From contig JAITBC010000246.1 in the NCBI GenBank assembly GCA_031283785.1, positions 1 to 5,361 of the forward strand: 5,361 bases of DNA. The letters run 5' to 3'. This document shows positions 1 to 5,361 of the stretch, piece by piece. This stretch comes from Tannerella sp. (GTDB taxonomy: Bacteria; Bacteroidota; Bacteroidia; Bacteroidales; Tannerellaceae). The stretch's first letter is position 1. Every line of letters starts with the position of its first letter. The notes under the pieces were generated by a model. The model was given only the letters and a program-made list of their open reading frames with translations, did not search any database and was not told the origin of the DNA. The translations under genes and the position numbers were made by a program.

Positions 1-1742
1 GTATATTCGGTTCAATGGAAGCAATAATAAACAGGGAAAGAAGAACCGACGCAGGTATGAGACTGGCACTTGGCGAAAACAATGCTACATCGCCTATCAT
101 GAATTACTGGAACACTACAAGCGATGGAACACGCTCGGTTTATGCCGGAATACGTGACTGTAATACTTTTCTTGACAATATCGAAAAAGTCGAAGACCTG
201 CCGCGTCCCGAAAAAGACCGCATGATAGCGGAAGCTAAATTGCTGAAAGCATATATGCACTTCCAGATGATTTGTTTCTACGGACCAATCTGTCCTCTGC
301 GGACAAGCTCTCCGGTTGACGAATCGACACAGGGCGTCAGGGTTTACCGGGAAAAAATAGACGACTGTTTTCAGTATGTTCTTGATTTGGTGAACGAGGT
401 GATAGAAAGTAATGCCCTGCCTCCGGTAATAAGTCTTCAAATGACCGAATTGGGACGATTTCCTCAGGCTGCCGCATATTTTATAAAAGCGAAAGTTTTG
501 GTTTACTGGGCAAGTCCGCTTTTTAACGGTAATACCGATTATAATGATTTTCTCAATCATAAAGGAGAACCGTTTTTCAATCAGGCCTACAATGGCGACC
601 GCTGGACTCAGGCTGCCGAAGCCTGTAAACAAGCTGTGGCATACTGTGAGGAAAACGAACGTTTTCAGCTGTGTGATACCGCTGATTACATCCCTGTAAA
701 ACGGCTGTCACCGGAATATCAAAGGATAGAAACACTGCGCGCTGCCGTTAACGATAGAACAAACAAAGAAACGGTATGGAGCGGCACGGCTCATATTTCC
801 AGGAATCTGGGGGAACGTATGCCAAGATTTGAATCCTATACAAGCAGTCCACCTACAACAGGACGCTGGAGTATCCCTCTGCAATCGGTTGAACTATTTT
901 ATTCAAGTAATGGAGTACCTATCAATGAAGATAAAGACTGGCTAAACGGAGCTGACAAAAAATATGAAAACCGTTTTAAGCCGCGTATGGGTGACGAAAC
1001 ACACAAACAATGGATACAGCTTGGCGAACAGTCTGCTTCCATGAATTTCGATCGTGAATTGCGTTTCTACTCATCTTTGGGATTCGACAGGGGTAAATGG
1101 TATGGCAATTCGTATAATAACACGCCTGATAATGAACTGGACTGTTTATTTCCAAGAGCACGATATGGGGAAGTTTCGTCTGTTGCAGCTTCGGATCAAT
1201 ACAATGCCACAGGCTATTGGCCTAAAAAATTAGTTAATCTCTACTCTTTTTATTCAGATCGAAACACTTTCAACTCTGTTAGCAGACCATGGCCCGAAAT
1301 GCGGTATGCCGATTTACTTCTGCTCGCAGCCGAAGCGTTTAACGAGTCAAAATCACAGCCCGACGACGAAGTGTACAGGTATATCGATCAGGTTCGCAAA
1401 CGTGCAGGGCTTGAAGGCGTAGTGGACAGTTGGAGCAAATATGCCGAAAATTCCGGCAAACCGGGTACAAAAAGCGGAATGCGTTCAATCATACAGAGGG
1501 AACGGAATATTGAACTTGCATTCGAAGGACAATACCATTGGGACTGTCGCAGGTGGAAAACCGCTCCAGCCGAACTCAACAGGCTTATTCAGGGATGGAC
1601 GGTAACTGAATCAAGTGTGGATGCATATTATCAGGTGTTTACTGTTTATACGCAGAAATTCTCGTTACGCGATTATTTTATGCCTGTTCCCGAAAGCGAT
1701 ATGATTAATAACCCACAGCTAATACAAAACCCGGGATATTAG
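1..1742 (+). CDS. RagB/SusD-family nutrient uptake outer-membrane lipoprotein, 5'-truncated by the window edge
   Basis: SusD-family proteins are surface lipoproteins that form the lid on a SusC-type TonB-dependent transporter and bind the oligosaccharide being imported. The reading frame is open from the first full codon at position 3, so the ATG at 15 is internal; the signal peptide, lipid-anchor cysteine and N-terminal residues lie upstream of the window. About 579 codons remain, which is most of a typical SusD. Recognisable N-terminal (SusD-like TPR) signatures are IRDCNTFLDNI (about 150-180), AEAKLLKAYMHFQMICFYGP (about 228-287) and KAKVLVYWASPLFNGN (about 486-535). The C-terminal SusD/RagB domain shows RPWPEMRYADLLLLAAEAFN (about 1284-1343), the VRKRAGL and RERNIELAFEGQYHWDCRRW segments (about 1392-1557), and the typical family ending IQNPGY. 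It heads a run of three closely spaced co-directional genes, with the susC partner expected just upstream. The frame is intact. The substrate is not deducible from sequence. Confidence 0.97.
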   Translation, partial: IFGSMEAIINRERRTDAGMRLALGENNATSPIMNYWNTTSDGTRSVYAGIRDCNTFLDNIEKVEDLPRPEKDRMIAEAKLLKAYMHFQMICFYGPICPLRTSSPVDESTQGVRVYREKIDDCFQYVLDLVNEVIESNALPPVISLQMTELGRFPQAAAYFIKAKVLVYWASPLFNGNTDYNDFLNHKGEPFFNQAYNGDRWTQAAEACKQAVAYCEENERFQLCDTADYIPVKRLSPEYQRIETLRAAVNDRTNKETVWSGTAHISRNLGERMPRFESYTSSPPTTGRWSIPLQSVELFYSSNGVPINEDKDWLNGADKKYENRFKPRMGDETHKQWIQLGEQSASMNFDRELRFYSSLGFDRGKWYGNSYNNTPDNELDCLFPRARYGEVSSVAASDQYNATGYWPKKLVNLYSFYSDRNTFNSVSRPWPEMRYADLLLLAAEAFNESKSQPDDEVYRYIDQVRKRAGLEGVVDSWSKYAENSGKPGTKSGMRSIIQRERNIELAFEGQYHWDCRRWKTAPAELNRLIQGWTVTESSVDAYYQVFTVYTQKFSLRDYFMPVPESDMINNPQLIQNPGY

Positions 1743-1743
1743 G

Positions 1744-1785
1744 AGTTAAGAACTAAAAGTTAATAACTAAGAGTTAATAATTATG
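1744..1785 (+). repeat. Three-copy 14-bp tandem repeat between susD and the next gene
   Basis: Three head-to-tail 14-base units fill almost the whole gap after the susD stop codon: AGTTAAGAACTAAA (1744-1757), AGTTAATAACTAAG (1758-1771) and AGTTAATAATTATG (1772-1785). Neighbouring units differ at two positions each. The last unit contains the annotated ATG of the downstream gene at its final three bases. Each unit is AT-rich and close to palindromic (AGTTA..AACT). This is seen directly in the sequence. A role in translation spacing or mRNA structure is possible but not shown; it may simply be slippage-derived spacer DNA. Confidence 0.85.
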
Positions 1786-3000
1786 ATTAAAGTTAAAAAT
1801 ATTATAAAAATGAAAACAGTATATTTTTATTTAAGTGTTTTAAGTACCGTATTTATGTGCTTTTCATGTACGGAAAAAGAAATGGGACCAATCAGCGAAA
1901 GTTCGGGGAAACCGGGACAGGTTGAAATTCTTGATACAATCACCGTTCCCGGAGGCGTCACCATTAACTACAAAATACCGCCAATCAACGATATTATAGA
2001 AATCAAGGCGGTATATACACTAACGAACGGACAAAAGCGTGAATCCTCGTCTTCGTTCTATACGAATTTTATGACAATTGAGGGCTATAATGATACTCTC
2101 GAACACGAAGCGCTGATATATACGATTAATCGTGCCCGCGAAATATCTGACCCTGTATCTGTAAAATTCCGTCCGGGAGAATCATCTTTGAATAAAACGG
2201 TAAAATCAATGCAAATTGCCGAAGATTTCGGAGGAGTTAATTTCAACTGGAGAAATCCGGATAAAACAACACTGATTTTCGAATTTTACACGGAAAATGG
2301 ACAGGGCGAAATGGTAACCCTGAATATCTTTTCTTCGAAAACCGATTCGACGAATATCTCGTTTCGCGGATATGATACCATACCGCATAAATTCGCAGTA
2401 AGTATCCACGACAATTTCGGAAATTCGTCGGGAATAATTTATCCGGAAGGAGGATATATCACCCCCTTATATGAAATAAAATTAGACAAGAAGATTCAGA
2501 AGATACTGAATCTTGCAGGTGATACAGACTGGCAGCAGTGGGGACAGAGAAATGAAAGTATTATTGACGACATTCCAGCTACACATGCACATACTGGAAA
2601 TAATGTAGTACCAGGGGCTTCCATTACGTTGGATATTGGGGAAAAAGCAAAATTAAGCCGCATTCTGTATCATCAGATACCCGATAATCGCAGATATAAT
2701 TATGGTAATCTCCGTATTTTTGAAATATATAGCAGCGATGACGAAAGTGATAACCCAAGCGGAGACTGGAGTACATGGACACTCCGTATGACATGTACCG
2801 TGATTAAACCATCGGGAGCTCCTGTAGGAACAAATACAGCAGAAGACCTACTTATGGTAGATAAGGGACACGAATTTGCGTTTCCTATTGATATGCCGCC
2901 GGTGAGGTATCTTCGTTTCAGAGTTCTGGAAACTTGGGCTATAAGTGACAGATATGCGTTCATTGGAGAAATGACTACTTATGGTATTTATGCGAAATGA
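1783..3000 (+). CDS. DUF4959/DUF5126/DUF5000-domain lipoprotein, predicted surface glycan-binding protein of the PUL
   Basis: A 405-residue predicted lipoprotein. An N-terminal hydrophobic stretch ends in the lipobox-like CFSC with the lipidated cysteine at residue 29. The acidic/lysine residues just after it (CTEKE) resemble Bacteroidota export signals for the outer cell surface. The modules, recognised by family pattern, are DUF4959 at about 36-132 (GKPGQVEILDTITVPGGVTI, SSSSFYTNF, IEGYNDTLEHEALIYTINRA), DUF5126 at about 135-225 (EDFGGVNFNWRNPDK, SFRGYD, DNFGNSSG) and a discoidin-like DUF5000 at about 226-405 (PLYEIKLDKK, ITLDIGEKAKLSR, IKPSGAPVG, PPVRYLRFRVLETW). No catalytic motif is visible. 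It lies 40 bases after susD and 28 before another lipoprotein, the position of surface glycan-binding proteins in Sus-like operons, so glycan capture is inferred rather than shown. An in-frame ATG at 1810 (codon 10) would give a compact 19-residue signal peptide and may be the true start; neither start has a clear Shine-Dalgarno sequence. Confidence 0.92.
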   Translation: MIKVKNIIKMKTVYFYLSVLSTVFMCFSCTEKEMGPISESSGKPGQVEILDTITVPGGVTINYKIPPINDIIEIKAVYTLTNGQKRESSSSFYTNFMTIEGYNDTLEHEALIYTINRAREISDPVSVKFRPGESSLNKTVKSMQIAEDFGGVNFNWRNPDKTTLIFEFYTENGQGEMVTLNIFSSKTDSTNISFRGYDTIPHKFAVSIHDNFGNSSGIIYPEGGYITPLYEIKLDKKIQKILNLAGDTDWQQWGQRNESIIDDIPATHAHTGNNVVPGASITLDIGEKAKLSRILYHQIPDNRRYNYGNLRIFEIYSSDDESDNPSGDWSTWTLRMTCTVIKPSGAPVGTNTAEDLLMVDKGHEFAFPIDMPPVRYLRFRVLETWAISDRYAFIGEMTTYGIYAK

Positions 3001-3028
3001 TAAATTGTATAATGATTAAATTATAATA

Positions 3029-5104
3029 ATGATGAATAGATTATTGAAATTTATAGTGATAATAGTGGGCACATGTTTTTCGTGCAACGATATGATGGAC
3101 GTACATCAGAAATATCTTGAGGGAGGAGAAAAAATCTATGCTCCCAAAGTAGATTCCCTCTATTTTTTTAACGGGAAAGAAAGGGTTCTGATGCAGTTCT
3201 GGCTGCTCGAAGCGCCGAATGTACGTTCGGTGGACGTACTCTGGAACAATTATGCAGATTCGCTGATTGTTCCGGTAACGCCTTCTGCGGGTTTGGACAG
3301 TATGGCGGTATATATTCCGTTGCCCAAAGAAAGAGCATATACGTTATACGTCCGGACTACTGATATTTTCGGAAATCATTCGCTCAGCGAAATGGGCTCG
3401 GCTACGTCTTACGGAGCAATATACGAAAGCGCCCTTGTAAACAGGAGAGTTAAAAGCGCCGAAACAAGAATAACGGATGTTTCTTCCCTTTCTACAATTA
3501 AATGGTACGGAATCATAGACGATTATGTTTGTTCGGAAATCCGTTACACCGATGTAAACAATATGGCGCAGACTGTCAGGGTATCTGCTAACGAAGAGTC
3601 CACGACTGTTCCCGATGATGCAAAGGACGGTTCGATTTATGAATATCGCACGCTTTATATGCCGCCCAATTCGATAGATACGTTCCATACTGCATGGGAA
3701 GTTTTAGAATTTACAACTGTGGAAAGTACGCCGTTCAATGGACCGCATATCCTCTCTGCCGCCGCTCCCTGCATAATTCAGGCAAGAGATTTCGACTTTG
3801 GCGGAGAAGGACTTGCGTTTCACGACGATAACAGCAATTCGAGCGGACAAAACTACAGAGCGTCAAACGGCGACACAAAGGGTGGTGATAATGTGGATCT
3901 TGAAGGCAACATCGGATGGGTTAATGCAGGCGAATGGCAGGTATATACTGTGGAAGTACAGGATGACGGTCTCTACAGGTTAGATGTGTATTTGTCGGTA
4001 AGCAGCGGCGGTGGCGGTTCGTTTGCTTACTCGATAGACGGAGAGAAAAGCGCAACAGTGACGGCGCCCAATAACGGCAGCTTGAACGACTGGCGCTGGG
4101 TTTTCGACAGGTATCCCGAACTGGCTTCGCAACAGCCGGCTTTCCAGTTGTCGAAAGGAAAACACAAAGTCAGGTTTACCGCTGAGACCGGAGGATTTAA
4201 TGTAATGAGTCACAGGTTTATTAATGCAAACACCATTATTGTGACTGACCCCGATGGCAAAGAACAGGGCGAGTATTTAGTTGGAGAGACACTGCAGCTT
4301 AATGCAGCAGGGCCAGGTTCAATAACATGGTCGTCGGACAACACAGGCGTCGCTACCGTGGATGCCTCCGGACTTGTAACGGTTGTCGGTGCGGGTACTG
4401 CCACCATCACTGCTGCCGCAGGCTCGTATAACGATACTTACGTCATTACTTCTCGCTTGCCTTTAGACTTAGGCAATGCTACAGGACACTGGAAATTCGA
4501 CGACGAAAACAGTCCCGGCAAGGCGACAAAAGGAAGCGATCTGGAGCTTCCGGAAAACTACATTTATGTGAACGGTATTTCCGCTTCCGACAGGGCTGTG
4601 CATGTAAACTCGGGATCATTCAAATGGAATCACAACCTGACCGGCGATGCGCTCAAGGCTTACACAGTCATGGTAGACGCCAGGGTTCCCTCAATTCCCG
4701 ACAGAGAGTATTACAGCATTACTGAAATTAATGGCGGACTCAGTCTGCACTTCAGGTACAGATCACCCGAGGGACTGTGGGTTGGTGTCGCTTATACGAC
4801 AGTGACTGCCATACTGGCACAGCCATCGTCTCATGGCGAAGAACCCTGGATAAGGACAGTGATTACAGTAAAACCCGCAGAAAACTCGGGAGAGTCCACA
4901 GTCACCGTGTATGCGGACGGGCAGTTAAAAGGGTCTGCGAACAAGTCTTCGGATAACGTTTCCTTAATAGAAGGCTCGCCCTTAGGCTGGCTGCTTGGGA
5001 ATACTGCAAGCGGAAACAGTTTTGTCTACTCGGTATCGGCTGTTGCATTCTGGGATCACATACTGACCGATGCCGAAATTGCAGCTCTCGGCGTCGCCGA
5101 ATAA
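3029..5104 (+). CDS. Multimodular surface lipoprotein: DUF4998, CBM6-like, BIG2 Ig-like and LamG-like modules
   Basis: A 691-residue predicted lipoprotein. The signal peptide ends in CFSC with the anchor cysteine at residue 19, followed by NDMMD. DUF4998 covers about 20-230 (YLEGGEKIYAPKVDSL, VDVLWNNYADSL, DIFGNHSLSE, YESALVNRRV, EYRTLYMPPNSIDTF). A CBM6-like beta-sandwich follows at about 247-398, with FDFGGEGLAFHDDNSNSSG, VDLEGNIGWVNAGEWQVYTV and LSKGKHKVRF. A bacterial Ig-like (BIG2) module at about 403-475 shows ITWSSDNTGVATVDASGLVT and AGTATITA. A LamG/concanavalin-like jelly roll at about 484-688 opens with GHWKFDDENSPGKAT and closes with WDHILTDAEIAAL. No hydrolase motif is seen. DUF4998 proteins commonly accompany DUF5000 proteins beside SusC/SusD pairs; a surface glycan-binding role is inferred, with the Ig module a likely spacer between two binding modules. 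The start is a double ATG (3029 and 3032) in AT-rich sequence with no clear ribosome-binding site; either gives the same lipoprotein. The C-terminal half is visibly GC-richer than the start of the gene. Confidence 0.92.
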   Translation: MMNRLLKFIVIIVGTCFSCNDMMDVHQKYLEGGEKIYAPKVDSLYFFNGKERVLMQFWLLEAPNVRSVDVLWNNYADSLIVPVTPSAGLDSMAVYIPLPKERAYTLYVRTTDIFGNHSLSEMGSATSYGAIYESALVNRRVKSAETRITDVSSLSTIKWYGIIDDYVCSEIRYTDVNNMAQTVRVSANEESTTVPDDAKDGSIYEYRTLYMPPNSIDTFHTAWEVLEFTTVESTPFNGPHILSAAAPCIIQARDFDFGGEGLAFHDDNSNSSGQNYRASNGDTKGGDNVDLEGNIGWVNAGEWQVYTVEVQDDGLYRLDVYLSVSSGGGGSFAYSIDGEKSATVTAPNNGSLNDWRWVFDRYPELASQQPAFQLSKGKHKVRFTAETGGFNVMSHRFINANTIIVTDPDGKEQGEYLVGETLQLNAAGPGSITWSSDNTGVATVDASGLVTVVGAGTATITAAAGSYNDTYVITSRLPLDLGNATGHWKFDDENSPGKATKGSDLELPENYIYVNGISASDRAVHVNSGSFKWNHNLTGDALKAYTVMVDARVPSIPDREYYSITEINGGLSLHFRYRSPEGLWVGVAYTTVTAILAQPSSHGEEPWIRTVITVKPAENSGESTVTVYADGQLKGSANKSSDNVSLIEGSPLGWLLGNTASGNSFVYSVSAVAFWDHILTDAEIAALGVAE

Positions 5105-5122
5105 TGTGATGAATGAATAAAT

Positions 5123-5219
5123 GAATTGAGTATGTGTCCGAACCGCGATTTCAATTACGAAATGAAATTCGACGAAGTCAATTACGAATTACGGCGCGTG
5201 TTCGGACATCTCTCAATTC
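5123..5219. repeat. Long interrupted inverted repeat after the PUL operon (possible terminator-like structure or small palindromic element)
   Basis: An outer pair of 8-base arms, GAATTGAG (5123-5130) and CTCAATTC (5212-5219), encloses a second pair: TGTCCGAACCGCG (5135-5147) and CGCG-T-GTTCGGACA (5195-5208). The second pair matches at 13 positions with a single bulged T at 5199. Between outer and inner arms is a short unpaired stretch of 4 versus 3 bases. The 47-base centre can form a further 6-bp stem, AATTCG (5166-5171) with CGAATT (5185-5190). It begins 19 bases after the stop of the DUF4998 gene and ends 45 bases before the next ATG. A transcript across it should fold into a long hairpin. 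No strong T-run follows on either strand, so it is not a textbook intrinsic terminator. It could end or stabilise the operon mRNA, or be a short mobile-type element; the sequence does not decide. Confidence 0.8.
5153..5193 (+). repeat. Three AATTACG direct repeats in the centre of the inverted repeat
   Basis: AATTACG occurs at 5153-5159, 5180-5186 and 5187-5193. The last two are immediately adjacent, and the first two share the longer match TCAATTACGAA (5151-5161 and 5178-5188). The copies lie in the non-coding centre of the palindromic structure after the operon. Function is unknown; short-unit duplication is the simplest explanation. Confidence 0.75.
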
Positions 5220-5264
5220 TTAAATGTTTAAATAGAATATAAACAAATAAAACGTTTTAATATT

Positions 5265-5361
5265 ATGGACTATTTTTTAATAGACAACAATTTGACTCCT
5301 GACCCTAACGATCAGGTAGCCATTCCGGCAAATATCCGTTCATATACCGATGAACAGATTA
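5265..5361 (+). CDS. N-terminal fragment of an HU/IHF-like DNA-binding domain protein, cut by the window end
   Basis: The first 32 codons are visible, reading MDYFLIDNNLTPDPNDQVAI and continuing PANIRSYTDEQI to the window end. The pattern M-D-Y-x-L-x-x-x-x-L-T-P-D-P-N-D followed by an R-S-Y-T-D-E-x-I segment is characteristic, from memory, of the Bacteroidales proteins with an N-terminal HU/IHF-like domain (the Bvu_2165 / HU-DNA_bdg type), often annotated as DNA-binding domain-containing protein or DUF4469 protein. The DNA-binding core itself lies beyond the window, so the call rests on the N-terminus alone. There is no signal peptide, so a cytoplasmic protein is expected. It is co-directional with the PUL genes but separated from them by 160 bases holding a long inverted repeat, so it is probably a separate transcription unit. 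The ATG at 5265 follows an AT-rich leader with no Shine-Dalgarno sequence and no clear Bacteroidota TAnnTTTG promoter element. Confidence 0.72.
   Translation, partial: MDYFLIDNNLTPDPNDQVAIPANIRSYTDEQI

Noticed and set aside
12..632. 206-residue open frame on the minus strand
   Set aside because: It lies wholly antisense to the clearly conserved susD reading frame and shows no recognisable domain or start context, so it is a shadow of susD codon usage.
3008..3025. TATAAT/ATTATA pair between genes 2 and 3 as a promoter or hairpin
   Set aside because: The stem is six A-T pairs only and would be unstable. TATAAT is not the Bacteroidota -7 element (TAnnTTTG), and the 28-base gap fits simple co-transcription.
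3344..3688. 114-residue open frame on the minus strand
   Set aside because: It is antisense to the conserved DUF4998 module, with no family signature.
3798..3983. 61-residue open frame on the plus strand in another frame
   Set aside because: It lies inside the CBM6 coding region, whose motifs are intact in the main frame; there is no sign of a programmed frameshift or an overlapping gene.
4011..4023. Gly-Ser stretch (SSGGGGS) as a flexible inter-domain linker
   Set aside because: It falls between strands inside the CBM6-like module, where a glycine-rich loop is common, rather than between modules.
5105..5134. Tiny plus-strand peptides from the run of ATGA repeats after the gene 3 stop
   Set aside because: The frames end after only a few codons and the sequence reads as a run of stop codons in several frames; no peptide can be supported.
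5220..5264. Promoter for the HU-like gene
   Set aside because: The stretch is AT-rich but has no TTTG in it, so no TAnnTTTG element can be supported. The promoter may lie further upstream or be absent.

Overview
The window looks like part of a polysaccharide utilization locus (PUL) from a Bacteroidota genome, most likely order Bacteroidales. The evidence is a SusD/RagB-family outer-membrane lipoprotein followed by two further lipoproteins built from domain families (DUF4959/DUF5126/DUF5000 and DUF4998) found mainly in Bacteroidales PULs. AT-rich start regions without a clear Shine-Dalgarno sequence also fit. Species and target glycan cannot be read from this sequence.

Layout, all genes on the + strand: (1) positions 1-1742, a susD-like gene cut off at its 5' end by the window edge; (2) 1783-3000, a 405-residue lipoprotein with DUF4959, DUF5126 and DUF5000 modules; (3) 3029-5104, a 691-residue lipoprotein with DUF4998, then a CBM6-like module, a bacterial Ig-like (BIG2) module and a C-terminal LamG/concanavalin-like module; (4) 5265 to the window end, the first 32 codons of a small gene resembling the HU/IHF-like DNA-binding proteins of Bacteroidales. 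The gaps between genes 1, 2 and 3 are 40 and 28 bases, so they are probably one operon. The partner susC gene should lie just upstream. No glycoside hydrolase is visible.

Inferred function: SusD caps the SusC TonB-dependent transporter and presents oligosaccharides to it. The two lipoproteins after it sit where surface glycan-binding proteins sit in Sus-like systems, and their modules (DUF5000 of discoidin-like type, CBM6, LamG) suit carbohydrate binding at the cell surface. The first 160 bases after gene 3 separate the operon from the HU-like gene and hold a long interrupted inverted repeat.

No wholly new system is evident. The parts worth a second look are the non-coding ones: a three-copy 14-bp tandem repeat between genes 1 and 2 whose last copy supplies the annotated ATG, and the roughly 97-base inverted repeat after gene 3 with three AATTACG copies inside it. 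The four-module build of gene 3 and its composition change are also of interest.
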